Origin: Alistipes sp.
GTDB lineage: Bacteria > Bacteroidota > Bacteroidia > Bacteroidales > Rikenellaceae
NCBI GenBank assembly: GCA_020026435.1
Contig: JAHHQK010000046.1
Coordinates: 1 to 16,295 of the forward strand
Length of the DNA stretch: 16,295 bases
Direction of reading: 5' to 3'
The position numbers and the translations under genes are program-made. The notes under the pieces were generated by a model. It did no database searches. It worked only from the letters and a program-made list of their open reading frames with translations, and was not told the origin of the DNA. Shown here in pieces: positions 1 through 6,965 of this stretch; positions within the stretch are counted from its first letter, which is position 1, and each line of letters begins with the position of its first letter.

Positions 1-246
1 ATAAAGCAAATATAATATTTTATTCTTTGCTGACACAGTTTAATTTACATCCTCTACCCAACATTTTGAGCCTGCAGACTAAAGTCTCGTCCGGCGGAAT
101 CTTACCGAGTTTCCGACAAGCGTCCTTCAAAAACACGCCTCTGAAAGCACACCCTGCCTCTCTTATCCGAAGTTTCCATTGCAGCCACACCGGGACACAC
201 CCTCCCGGACACCTCCTGCAAAGCCCCGCAGCATCACCCCTGGAAA
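1..246. other. Non-coding left flank, no gene recognised
   Basis: I find no convincing gene here. The short open frames lack a normal start, use atypical codons or run through the neighbouring tRNA gene. The first 45 bases are AT-rich, and a TATTCTTTG-like stretch at 21-29 resembles the Bacteroidota -7 promoter motif but has the wrong internal spacing. Small inverted repeats are visible: AGACT/AGTCT at 76-87 and CCGGGA/TCCCGG at 190-208. The region could be the distal flank of a gene lying left of the window. Confidence 0.5.
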
Positions 247-280
247 CGAAAAAAGCTGTCTGAATAATCAGACAGCTTTT
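247..280 (-). terminator. Rho-independent terminator of tRNA-Thr
   Basis: Thirteen perfectly paired bases (251-263 with 268-280) close a 4-nt ATAA loop. Read on the minus strand, the stem runs into six T's at 248-253. It lies three bases past the 3' end of the tRNA gene, as expected for a single-gene tRNA transcript. Confidence 0.88.
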
Positions 281-282
281 CG

Positions 283-355
283 AGCCGAAACCGGGACTTG
301 AACCCGGGACCTCTTCATTACGAGTGAAACGCTCTACCAACTGAGCTATTTCGGC
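283..355 (-). tRNA. tRNA-Thr, anticodon CGU
   Basis: The minus strand folds as a full 73-nt cloverleaf. The 7-bp acceptor stem pairs GCCGAAA (355-349) with TTTCGGC (290-284), and the discriminator base is T at 283. The D arm begins GCTC and ends GAGC. The anticodon stem TTTCA/TGAAG holds the loop CTCGTAA, giving anticodon CGU, which reads the threonine codon ACG. The T arm contains GGTTCAAGTCC. The 3' CCA is not encoded and must be added enzymatically. No other tRNA gene adjoins it, and it has its own promoter and terminator. Together with the tRNA-Thr species that read the other codons it would complete ACN decoding, and ACG use should be frequent in a GC-rich genome. Confidence 0.96.
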
Positions 356-387
356 TTACAAGAACACTGTGGTTCTCTTTCGGGATG

Positions 388-418
388 CAAATATCTGAAA
401 AAAATTCTTCTCTACCAA
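388..418 (-). promoter_or_regulatory. Predicted promoter of tRNA-Thr
   Basis: On the minus strand a -7 element GATATTTG (395-388) matches the Bacteroidota consensus TAnnTTTG at five of six fixed positions. A TTG at 418-416 lies 20 bp upstream, the spacing expected for the -33 element. The start of transcription would fall near 381, leaving a short 5' leader to be processed. Confidence 0.55.
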
Positions 419-448
419 GTTTTTTTCAATATTTTTTACATTTTTCGC

Positions 449-456
449 TATCTTTG
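449..456 (+). promoter_or_regulatory. Predicted -7 promoter element of cstA
   Basis: TATCTTTG fits TAnnTTTG exactly and lies 19 bp upstream of the cstA ATG inside a T-rich stretch. A clear TTG -33 element is not visible. The predicted 5' leader is only about 12-15 nt and no Shine-Dalgarno sequence is evident, which is usual in this phylum. Confidence 0.7.
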
Positions 457-475
457 TCCTAAATCTAACTCCCAA

Positions 476-1903
476 ATGATCACTTTCATAGTTTGCCTGG
501 CCCTTTTAATCCTGGCCTACTTCACCTACGGACGCTATCTGGAGCGCGAAATCGGAGTCGATGCCTCGGCTCAAACTCCCTGCAAAAGACTTTACGACGG
601 TGTGGACTATGTCCCCCTGCCGCGTTGGAGGGTTTTCCTCATCCAACTACTCAACATCGCCGGCACGGGACCCATCTTCGGAGCCGTCCTCGGAGCCTGC
701 TTCGGTCCCGTGGCCTTTCTGTGGATCACCCTCGGCGGCATCTTCATGGGGGCCATGCACGACTTCCTCTCGGGCATGATGCTCGTGAGAAACAACGGTC
801 TCAGCATCCCCGAGGTGGTGGGCAACTATCTCGGAGGAGGCATACGCCAGTTCATGCGTCTGTTCTCCGTCCTGCTGCTCATCCTGGTGGGTGCGGTCTT
901 CCTGCTCAGCCCCGCCCAGCTGCTCGGAAACATGACCCCCTCGATCTCCACCACGGTGTGGGTATGGATCATCCTGGCCTACTACTTCATCGCCACCCTC
1001 CTGCCCATCGACAAGATCGTCGGACGAATCTACCCCGTATTCGGTATCGCCATGGTGGTGATGGCCCTCGGACTGATGGGCGCACTGCTCTTCGGCGGAT
1101 ACTCCGTTCCCGAACTGGATACCTTGCAGAACTTCCAGCTCAACCCTGAAAAACTCCCGATCATCCCCACCCTCTTCATCACGATTGCCTGCGGTGCGAT
1201 CTCAGGATTCCACGCCACACAGTCGCCGCTGATGGCCCGTTGCGTGAAGAACGAACGCGAGTGCCGATCGGTATTTTACGGCGCGATGATCTCCGAATCG
1301 ATCATCGCCCTGATTTGGGCCGCCGTGGCCATGACCTTCTTCGATGGAGCACACGGTCTTTCCATGGCACTCTCCCAACACGGTGGCAGTGCCGCCTGGG
1401 CCGTGGGTGAGATCTCCAACGGCATGTTGGGCGTCGTGGGCGGAATTCTGGCCCTGCTCGGCGTAGTGGCCGCCCCGATTACCTCGGGTGATACGGCCTT
1501 CCGCTCGGCCCGTCTGATCATCGCTGATATGCTCCATATCGACCAACGCAGCAAGATCAAACGTCTGTGGATCTGCATCCCGCTCTTCGTGGTGGGATTC
1601 GGCATCACGCTGGTCGACTTCGATGTCGTATGGCGTTACTTCGCATGGACCAACCAAACTTTGGCCACCATCGTACTGTGGTCGATCACGGTCTATATGT
1701 GGCGGCTGAAAAAGAACTACCCCATAGCCTTTCTTCCGGCTGTATTCATGACCTATATCTGCTCGCTGTTCCTCTTCGTGTCGAATCAGTTCTTCGGAAT
1801 GGCCGACCGTGTCGAGGCGGCACTGCTGGGCGGTGTGGTGACGGCAGCCGTGGTATTTATCATGATTCTTAAATTAAAACGTGATGGCAAGCGCTTATCT
1901 TAA
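476..1903 (+). CDS. CstA-family transporter, short Bacteroidota form
   Basis: A 475-residue, strongly hydrophobic inner-membrane protein with roughly a dozen predicted helices. It is recognised as a CstA-family (carbon starvation protein A) carrier by conserved blocks HDFLSGM (95-101), SGFHATQSP (243-251), SGDTAFRSARL (337-347) and a WRYFAWTNQTLA block near 386-397. Characterised E. coli members CstA and BtsT take up peptides or pyruvate with protons. They are about 700 residues, so this is the shorter type, lacking much of the extra C-terminal region. Substrate is inferred from family only; pyruvate or small peptides are both possible. The start follows a good promoter and begins a hydrophobic helix without a cleavable signal. 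Its 3' end overlaps the next gene by 20 bp, so the two are probably co-transcribed and translationally coupled. Confidence 0.92.
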   Translation: MITFIVCLALLILAYFTYGRYLEREIGVDASAQTPCKRLYDGVDYVPLPRWRVFLIQLLNIAGTGPIFGAVLGACFGPVAFLWITLGGIFMGAMHDFLSGMMLVRNNGLSIPEVVGNYLGGGIRQFMRLFSVLLLILVGAVFLLSPAQLLGNMTPSISTTVWVWIILAYYFIATLLPIDKIVGRIYPVFGIAMVVMALGLMGALLFGGYSVPELDTLQNFQLNPEKLPIIPTLFITIACGAISGFHATQSPLMARCVKNERECRSVFYGAMISESIIALIWAAVAMTFFDGAHGLSMALSQHGGSAAWAVGEISNGMLGVVGGILALLGVVAAPITSGDTAFRSARLIIADMLHIDQRSKIKRLWICIPLFVVGFGITLVDFDVVWRYFAWTNQTLATIVLWSITVYMWRLKKNYPIAFLPAVFMTYICSLFLFVSNQFFGMADRVEAALLGGVVTAAVVFIMILKLKRDGKRLS

Positions 1904-2576
1904 ACCCACACCCGACCAGACCTTCGAGATCGTCGGACAGGGTGCATACAACTTTACGGAAATACTGGCCCATTCCCGCCGGATGCAGGAAGAGGGCGAT
2001 ATCGAGGGGGCGTGCAACGAACGCTTCCAGGCCTTCCAGCGCCTGGCGGCACTGCTGCCCGAGGACGAGGAGATCAACCTCGAATGGAACCACCGCAACT
2101 CGCAGTCGGCCCTGGAGCTGATCGCAGCATCGGCCGTGGACCACTTTCTGATCAACGATTTCGAGCTTTCGGCCGCCCTACTGGAACTGCTCCTCGACCT
2201 GGATCCCGAGGATCATCTGGAGGGAAGCGAACTGCTGGCCTTCGACTACCTGGCGATGGACGAGCAGGAGCTGTTCGACGAGGTGATCAACGACGTCTCG
2301 GACAAAATCCCCGCCCGCGAGATATTGCTGCTGTGGGCCTCGTTCCGCAACAACGGGATTTTGGCCGCAGGGGAACTCCAACGGCTCAAGACCCACTTCC
2401 GCCCCTTCTTCGAGGAGTTCACGGCCGACCAACACCCCGCCGACGAAGCCTACCTGAAGGACATCGAGGGAGAACACCCCTCCCCTCAGGCCCAGGCCCG
2501 CGAACTGTGGTTCAAGACCGAGAATCTGTGGACCCTCTGGCCCGAATTCATCTCCGCCCTCAAGGCCGCCCGCTAA
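1884..2576 (+). CDS. Acidic helical protein of unknown function
   Basis: I do not recognise a named family for this 230-residue soluble protein. It has no signal peptide or membrane segment. It is rich in Leu, Ala, Glu and Asp and looks all-helical. The stretch from about 70 to 150 has the small/large alternation of TPR-like helical pairs (for example DHFLINDFELSAALLELLLD), but no canonical TPR consensus can be asserted. The ATG at 1884 is preferred; a GTG directly before it at 1881 would add one Met. The start lies inside the end of cstA in another frame, and a terminator follows the stop, so it is the second gene of a two-gene operon. A role connected with the transporter is only a guess from coupling. 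GC-rich codon use matches its neighbours and argues that the frame is real. Confidence 0.75.
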   Translation: MASAYLKPTPDQTFEIVGQGAYNFTEILAHSRRMQEEGDIEGACNERFQAFQRLAALLPEDEEINLEWNHRNSQSALELIAASAVDHFLINDFELSAALLELLLDLDPEDHLEGSELLAFDYLAMDEQELFDEVINDVSDKIPAREILLLWASFRNNGILAAGELQRLKTHFRPFFEEFTADQHPADEAYLKDIEGEHPSPQAQARELWFKTENLWTLWPEFISALKAAR

Positions 2577-2601
2577 CGGACTCAACCCTCCCCCGGACAT
2601 A

Positions 2602-2653
2602 AAAATACCGCCGGCAGACCATCTTATGATGAATCTGTCGGCGGTATTTTTTT
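2602..2653. terminator. Strong terminator of the cstA operon, probably bidirectional
   Basis: Positions 2602-2618 pair with 2634-2650 over 17 bp with a single G-T wobble, around a 15-nt loop. Seven T's follow at 2647-2653 on the plus strand, and the minus strand also ends in a T run at 2605-2601. It therefore closes the cstA pair and may also stop transcripts coming from tdk. Confidence 0.88.
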
Positions 2654-2819
2654 CAGATCAGACCCTCATTCGGGAGGCAGCGCAGCCCGAAACCGTTGAC
2701 GGAACATCCGGAAAACCATCCGATTCACCCCCGCCCCCAAGTAGCCCCAAAAGCGGTCTCAAAACAACCCCAAAGCCGGGAAACGGGCAGAGAAGAGAAG
2801 AGAAAGCCTTTCGGCGGGA

Positions 2820-3404
2820 TCACTCCTGCCTGGAAGCCTCCTTTTGCCGCAGTTCCTTGAAACAGTGGCGGCAGATCGGCTCATAGCTGTCCTGCGCACC
2901 GAGCATCACCTGCTTGTCGTCGGCCGTCAGACGGTGCGAATGGTGGGCGATGTTGCCGCAACGCACACAGATGGCGTGCACCTTGGTGACATATTCGGCC
3001 GTGGCCATCAGCGCGGGCATCGGTCCGAAGGGCTTGCCCGTATAATCCATATCCAAACCCGCCACGATGACCCGCACCCCTTGATCGGCCAGCTCGCGGC
3101 ATACGTCCACAATGCTCTCGTCGAAGAACTGCGCCTCGTCAATTCCCACCACATCGACCCCCGAAGCCATCAGCAGGATGTTTTGGGGCGATTCCACGGG
3201 AGTACAGCGGATGGCGTTCGAGTCGTGCGAGACCACATCCTCGCGGGAGTAGCGCACGTCGATACGCGGTTTGAAGATCTCGACATTCAAGTGGGCAAAT
3301 TGCGCTCTTTTCATGCGACGGATCAGCTCTTCGGTCTTGCCCGAAAACATCGAGCCGCAAACCACCTCAATCCATCCTTTCTTATTGGCGTTTTCCAAGA
3401 ACAT
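2820..3404 (-). CDS. tdk: Thymidine kinase (TK1-type)
   Basis: A 194-residue cytosolic enzyme that phosphorylates thymidine to dTMP with ATP in pyrimidine salvage. The Walker A loop GSMFSGKT is at 17-24, the Walker B/catalytic DEAQF at 89-93 (Glu90 the probable base), and the lasso region binding the nucleoside contains YEPICRHC. Four cysteines, C146 and C149 with C178 and C181, make the structural zinc site of type II thymidine kinases. Length matches the family. The ATG at 3404 sits 49 bp after the murA stop on the same strand, so co-transcription with murA is likely. An AT-rich stretch in that gap could hold a weak secondary promoter, but no clean TAnnTTTG is present. Downstream lies only a weak GCC-GAAA-GGC hairpin followed by a pyrimidine-rich tract (minus strand), so transcripts may run to the terminator at 2602-2653. 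Confidence 0.96.
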   Translation of the reverse strand: MFLENANKKGWIEVVCGSMFSGKTEELIRRMKRAQFAHLNVEIFKPRIDVRYSREDVVSHDSNAIRCTPVESPQNILLMASGVDVVGIDEAQFFDESIVDVCRELADQGVRVIVAGLDMDYTGKPFGPMPALMATAEYVTKVHAICVRCGNIAHHSHRLTADDKQVMLGAQDSYEPICRHCFKELRQKEASRQE

Positions 3405-3453
3405 ATTTTTGGTCTGAACAATATATATTTATTCGTTTGACAATTCTTTTTCG

Positions 3454-4779
3454 CTATTTCACTTCGCAGTCGTCCAGGCGGGTGATACGGGCACCCAGGG
3501 CATTCAGACGGCCGTCGATGTTTTTGTAGCCGCGGTCGATCTGGTCGATGTTCTGGATAATCGACGTACCCTCGGCCGACATGGCGGCGATCAGCAGGGC
3601 CACACCCGCACGAATATCGGGCGAGGTCATCTTCGTGGCCCGCAGACGCAGACGGTGGTCGTGGCCGATGACCGTGGCACGGTGGGGATCGCACAGGATC
3701 ACCTGAGCACCCATGTCGATCAGTTTGTCGACGAAGAACAGACGGCTCTCGAACATCTTCTGGTGGATCAGCACCGCACCCTTGGCCTGGGTGGCCACCA
3801 CCAGGAGGATCGACAACAGGTCGGGCGTGAGCCCCGGCCACGGAGCGTCGGCAATGGTCATGATCGAGCCGTCGAGGAAGGTCTCGATGCTGTAATGATC
3901 CTGCTGCGGCACATAGATGTCGTCACCCCTCTGCTCGAAGCGGATGCCCATGCGGGCAAACTGCTGGGGAATGATTCCGAGATTCTCGTAGGAGACGTTG
4001 CGGATCGTCAGCTCCGACTGGTTCATGGCGGCCATGCCGATGAACGACCCAATCTCGATCATGTCGGGCAGCATCGTATGACTCGTGCCGTCCAGTGCCT
4101 CCACGCCCTCGATCGTCAGCAGGTTCGAGGCGATGCCCGAGATGTGGGCACCCATGCGGTTGAGCATCTTGCAAAGCTGCTGCAGGTAGGGTTCGCAGGC
4201 GGCGTTGTAGATCTGGGTGGTACCCTTGGCCAGCACGGCGGCCATCACGATGTTGGCCGTACCCGTCACCGAGGCCTCATCCAACAGCATATAGGTACCC
4301 TTCAGTCCGTCCTTGCTCTCGACGGTGAAGAACTCCTCGCCGGCGTCGAAGTTGAACTCCGCCCCCAGTTTCTGGAATCCGAGGAAGTGGGTATCCAGAC
4401 GTCGGCGTCCGATCTTGTCGCCGCCGGGTTTGGGGACATAGCCCACACCGAAGCGGGTCAGCATCGGGCCGATCAGCATGATCGAGCCCCTCAGCCTGGT
4501 GCAACGCTTGCGGTAATCCTCGCTTTGTATATAATCGAAATCTATCTCTTTGGCACAGAACGTATAGGTATCGTCGGACAGTTGCTCGACCTCCACACCC
4601 ATACGTTTGAGCAACTCGATGAGCTGCAACACATCGAGGATCTGGGGGATATTGTGGATGGTCATCTTTTGCGACGTAAGCAGTGTGGCGCAAAGGATCT
4701 GCAATGCTTCGTTTTTGGCCCCCTGAGGGGTGATTTCTCCATGGAGGCGATGTCCTCCTTCGACTTTGAAAATAGCCAT
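3454..4779 (-). CDS. murA: UDP-GlcNAc enolpyruvyl transferase MurA, Asp-type active site
   Basis: A 441-residue cytosolic enzyme of the first committed step of peptidoglycan synthesis, moving enolpyruvate from PEP to UDP-GlcNAc. Two inverse alpha-beta barrel halves are expected. Lys22-Asn23 (in GAKNEA) and Asp320 (in LTPD, equivalent to E. coli Asp305) match catalytic residues. Arg126 aligns with E. coli Arg120, and Arg416 (in IDRGY) with Arg397. The active-site loop reads PKPGGDKIGRRRLD: residue 121 is Asp (codon 4419-4417) where E. coli has Cys115, the residue fosfomycin alkylates. Asp occurs naturally here in Mycobacterium and Chlamydia, whose enzymes stay active and resist the drug. All other key residues are intact, so this is a working enzyme and not a relic. 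tdk follows 49 bp downstream. Confidence 0.97.
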   Translation of the reverse strand: MAIFKVEGGHRLHGEITPQGAKNEALQILCATLLTSQKMTIHNIPQILDVLQLIELLKRMGVEVEQLSDDTYTFCAKEIDFDYIQSEDYRKRCTRLRGSIMLIGPMLTRFGVGYVPKPGGDKIGRRRLDTHFLGFQKLGAEFNFDAGEEFFTVESKDGLKGTYMLLDEASVTGTANIVMAAVLAKGTTQIYNAACEPYLQQLCKMLNRMGAHISGIASNLLTIEGVEALDGTSHTMLPDMIEIGSFIGMAAMNQSELTIRNVSYENLGIIPQQFARMGIRFEQRGDDIYVPQQDHYSIETFLDGSIMTIADAPWPGLTPDLLSILLVVATQAKGAVLIHQKMFESRLFFVDKLIDMGAQVILCDPHRATVIGHDHRLRLRATKMTSPDIRAGVALLIAAMSAEGTSIIQNIDQIDRGYKNIDGRLNALGARITRLDDCEVK

Positions 4780-4821
4780 GCCTTCTGAATTTTAATGATT
4801 GGTAGATATAACGTCTTATGA

Positions 4822-4829
4822 CAAAGTTA
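4822..4829 (-). promoter_or_regulatory. Predicted -7 promoter element of murA
   Basis: On the minus strand the sequence TAACTTTG fits TAnnTTTG exactly, 42 bp upstream of the murA start. No clear TTG is seen at the -33 position. It is back-to-back with the rpmH promoter about 60 bp away. Confidence 0.65.
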
Positions 4830-4891
4830 GCAAGATTTCATGAAGATTTCGTGGTTTTCCCCCTGTTTCTGAAATATTTTCGCAAAAAATT

Positions 4892-4921
4892 TTTGCAGAT
4901 AACTTTTTTGTTGTACTTTTG
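4892..4921 (+). promoter_or_regulatory. Predicted promoter of rpmH
   Basis: TTTG at 4892-4895 and TACTTTTG at 4914-4921 match both halves of the Bacteroidota promoter (-33 TTTG, -7 TAnnTTTG) with an 18-bp spacer. This is the best complete promoter in the window, as expected for a highly expressed ribosomal gene. The leader of about 35 nt is A-rich and has no Shine-Dalgarno sequence. Confidence 0.78.
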
Positions 4922-4962
4922 CAATCCGTAAAAAAGTCTAAAACAATAAAAATTATACAGCT

Positions 4963-5130
4963 ATGGCAATGAAGAGAACTTACCAGCCCTCGCGCCGGAA
5001 GAGAATCAACAAGCACGGTTTCCGTCAGCGCATGGCCACTGCAGAAGGCCGTAAGGTCCTGGCAGCCCGCCGCGCAAAAGGTCGCAAAAAACTGACCGTT
5101 TCGTGCGAGTCGACGTTCAAGTACGCTTAA
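4963..5130 (+). CDS. rpmH: 50S ribosomal protein L34
   Basis: A 55-residue, very basic protein beginning MAMKRTYQPSRRKRINKHGF and continuing RQRMATAEGRKVLAARRAKG, the hallmark L34 sequence. It binds 23S rRNA in the large ribosomal subunit. E. coli L34 is 46 residues; this one has a short C-terminal extension ending TFKYA. The ATG at 4963 and a second in-frame ATG at 4969 are both possible starts; the first is kept because MAMKRTYQPS matches the usual Bacteroidota form as I know it. It is not beside rnpA or dnaA as in many other bacteria. It is a single-gene transcript with its own promoter, a hairpin and a terminator, divergent from murA. Confidence 0.96.
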   Translation: MAMKRTYQPSRRKRINKHGFRQRMATAEGRKVLAARRAKGRKKLTVSCESTFKYA

Positions 5131-5162
5131 TTAGCGACTTAGACGTTCAGATCGAAATTTAA

Positions 5163-5210
5163 AGAGGGGTATAAAGATCGCATCCCACTGCGGGATGACT
5201 TTGTTCCTCT
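5163..5210 (+). other. Long imperfect hairpin in the rpmH 3' region
   Basis: CATCCC (5181-5186) pairs with GGGATG (5192-5197) around a 5-nt loop. AAAG (5173-5176) then pairs with CTTT (5199-5202), and AGAGG (5163-5167) with CCTCT (5206-5210), with internal loops between. It lies between the rpmH stop and the true terminator and has no U tract of its own. It may protect the mRNA 3' end or be a processing site; function is not shown by the sequence. Confidence 0.5.
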
Positions 5211-5226
5211 CTTATTTCGTACCCAT

Positions 5227-5265
5227 AAGTGAAGGTTGACCCATCGGTCGGCCTTCACTTTTTTT
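5227..5265 (+). terminator. Rho-independent terminator of rpmH
   Basis: AAGTGAAGG (5227-5235) pairs with CCTTCACTT (5252-5260), and the stem extends inward to 15 bp with two T-G wobbles around a short CATC-type loop. T's at 5259-5265 follow. It ends the rpmH transcript. Confidence 0.88.
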
Positions 5266-5273
5266 GTACGCTA

Positions 5274-5308
5274 CCCCACCGCCAATCCACCCCACCCTGC
5301 CCCGCCCC
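5274..5308 (-). other. Predicted G-quadruplex motif (minus strand)
   Basis: C tracts at 5290-5293, 5295-5297, 5300-5303 and 5305-5308, separated by 1, 2 and 1 bases, give four G tracts on the minus strand with very short loops. A fifth tract lies at 5274-5277. This meets the usual G3+N1-7 rule for an intramolecular quadruplex. It lies in a G-poor, C-rich spacer between two convergent terminators and no coding sequence explains it. Confidence 0.6.
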
Positions 5309-5342
5309 ACTACCTCTTGCGCCCCACGATTTTCTCGCGGAC

Positions 5343-5383
5343 AAAAAAAGCCCGAAGGAACTCATCGAAAAGTTCCTTCGGGC
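5343..5383 (-). terminator. Rho-independent terminator of aspA
   Basis: Thirteen perfect pairs, GCCCGAAGGAACT (5350-5362) with its complement at 5371-5383, close an 8-nt loop. On the minus strand seven T's follow at 5349-5343. The hairpin lies 36 bp after the aspA stop. Confidence 0.92.
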
Positions 5384-5419
5384 GGATATTGACTTTCGGT
5401 CCTAAGACCTGGGGATCAG

Positions 5420-6850
5420 CTATTTCTTGAAACGACGGGGAGCCACCATATTCTCGGGTTTGAGAATATCGTCGAGCTCTGCCTGCGACATGAGCTTGTG
5501 CTCCAGCACGAGGTCATAGACGCCCTTGCCCGACTCCAAAGCCTCCTTAGCCAACATCGTCGAGGTTTCATAGCCCAGGTAAGGGTTCAGAGCGGTCACC
5601 AGACCGATGCTGTTATAAACCAGACGGCGGCAAACCTCCTCGTTGGCAGTGATGCCGTCGATGCACTTCACGCGCAGGGTGTTCATGGCGTTGATCATCA
5701 TCTCGATGCTCTCGAACATACAGTGTACGATCACCGGCTCCATGACGTTCAGCTCCAACTGAGCGGCCTCGGCGGCAGCCGTCACCGTCAGATCGTTACC
5801 GATCACACGGAAGCAGACCTGATTGACCACCTCGGGGATCACGGGGTTGACCTTGCCCGGCATGATCGACGAACCCGGCTGACGAGCCGGCAGGTGAATC
5901 TCGGCCAGACCGCAACGGGGACCCGAAGCCATCAGACGCAGGTCGTTGCAGATCTTCGAGAGCTTCACGGCCAGACGCTTCTGAGCCGACGAATTCATCA
6001 CGAATGCGCTCGTGTCGTTCGTGGCGGCGATCATGTCGTGGGCCTTCACCAAGGGCATACCCGTCACCGTAGCCATGTGCTTGGTGCAGAGATCGGCGTA
6101 GTCGGGATCGGAGTTGATACCCGTACCGATGGCCGTTGCGCCCATATTGATCTCATAGAAATATTTCTTGTTCTCCTCCAAAACGGCGATCTCGTCGTTC
6201 AGCGTGGCGGCATAGGACTCGAACTCCTGACCGAGGGTCATCGGCACGGCATCCTGCAACTGCGTACGACCCATCTTGATGACATGGGCAAACTCCCGGG
6301 CCTTGGCCTCGAAGGCAGCCACCAGGTCACGCAGGGCGACGATCAGCTTGTCGATGCTGCGCACCATGGCCACATGGATGGCCGTGGGATAGGCATCGTT
6401 GGTCGACTGCGAAAGGTTGACGTGGTTGTTGGGATGACAGTATTTATACTCGCCCTTCTCGTGACCGAGCAGTTCGAGGGCGCGGTTGGCGATCACCTCA
6501 TTGGCATTCATGTTGGTCGACGTACCGGCACCGCCCTGGACCATATCCACGACGAAATGCTCGTCGAACTTGCCGGCGCGAACCTCTTCGCAAGCCTTGA
6601 TGATGGCTTCGGCCACCTCGGGATCCAGCAGACCCAGATCGCGGTTGGCCATGGCGGCACCCTGCTTCGTGTCGGCCAGACCCTTGATGAACTCGGGGAA
6701 GAGATCCAACGTCACACGGCTAATGTGGAAGTTATCCACGGCACGCATGGTCTGTACTCCGAAATAGTACTCGACAGGGACGTCCAATTCGCCCAGCAAA
6801 TCATGCTCACGACGGGTTTTACCCGAGAGAGGAGTGTTAGTGATATTCAT
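5420..6850 (-). CDS. aspA: Aspartate ammonia-lyase (aspartase)
   Basis: A 476-residue cytosolic homotetramer that reversibly splits L-aspartate into fumarate and ammonia. It belongs to the aspartase/fumarase superfamily. The signature GSSIMPGKVNP is at 326-336, in the mobile loop that carries the catalytic serine. The following VIPEVVNQ, the TNDAYPT block (150-156), the GRTQLQDAVPMTLGQEF block (194-210) and LGHEKGEY (128-135) match E. coli AspA more closely than class II fumarase, whose loop continues differently. An N-terminal stretch of about 10 residues precedes the conserved EHDLLGE block. Fumarate made here would feed fumarate reduction in an anaerobe, and the ammonia can be assimilated. 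It is monocistronic, with a promoter about 54 bp upstream and a strong terminator. A fumarase misassignment is the only serious alternative. Confidence 0.93.
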   Translation of the reverse strand: MNITNTPLSGKTRREHDLLGELDVPVEYYFGVQTMRAVDNFHISRVTLDLFPEFIKGLADTKQGAAMANRDLGLLDPEVAEAIIKACEEVRAGKFDEHFVVDMVQGGAGTSTNMNANEVIANRALELLGHEKGEYKYCHPNNHVNLSQSTNDAYPTAIHVAMVRSIDKLIVALRDLVAAFEAKAREFAHVIKMGRTQLQDAVPMTLGQEFESYAATLNDEIAVLEENKKYFYEINMGATAIGTGINSDPDYADLCTKHMATVTGMPLVKAHDMIAATNDTSAFVMNSSAQKRLAVKLSKICNDLRLMASGPRCGLAEIHLPARQPGSSIMPGKVNPVIPEVVNQVCFRVIGNDLTVTAAAEAAQLELNVMEPVIVHCMFESIEMMINAMNTLRVKCIDGITANEEVCRRLVYNSIGLVTALNPYLGYETSTMLAKEALESGKGVYDLVLEHKLMSQAELDDILKPENMVAPRRFKK

Positions 6851-6904
6851 AAGAACAGTGTTTTATAAGAAGGTTGTTTTTTCAGAAGTTTCCTTATACC
6901 GTTA

Positions 6905-6912
6905 CAAAGATA
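6905..6912 (-). promoter_or_regulatory. Predicted -7 promoter element of aspA
   Basis: On the minus strand TATCTTTG fits TAnnTTTG exactly, 54 bp upstream of the aspA ATG, in AT-rich DNA. A -33 TTG at the right distance is not evident. I saw no obvious CRP/FNR-type palindrome beside it. Confidence 0.65.
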
Positions 6913-6965
6913 TAATTTTCAAGTAGATTTTATCACATTCCGATCAATATTTCTTTCATCACGAC

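Noticed and set aside
20..340. Open frame of 106 codons on the minus strand
   Set aside because: It runs through the tRNA-Thr gene and its terminator and has no protein-like character.
2626..2886. Plus-strand open frame of 86 codons after the cstA operon
   Set aside because: It starts inside the terminator hairpin, crosses a C-rich spacer and enters tdk antisense; no protein features.
3655..4788. Long plus-strand open frame of 377 codons opposite murA
   Set aside because: It is the antisense of murA, produced by high GC third positions; MurA has full family motifs. The similar long frames opposite aspA (5498-6868), the EEP gene and uvrD (10160-12601) are rejected for the same reason.
5131..5226. 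Bacteroidales-1 type RNA downstream of rpmH
   Set aside because: That RNA is known downstream of L20 genes and carries its own promoter; no TAnnTTTG promoter occurs here and the element is too short.
5420..6850. Class II fumarase
   Set aside because: The loop GSSIMPGKVNP is shared, but the following VIPEVVNQ and several blocks match AspA better.
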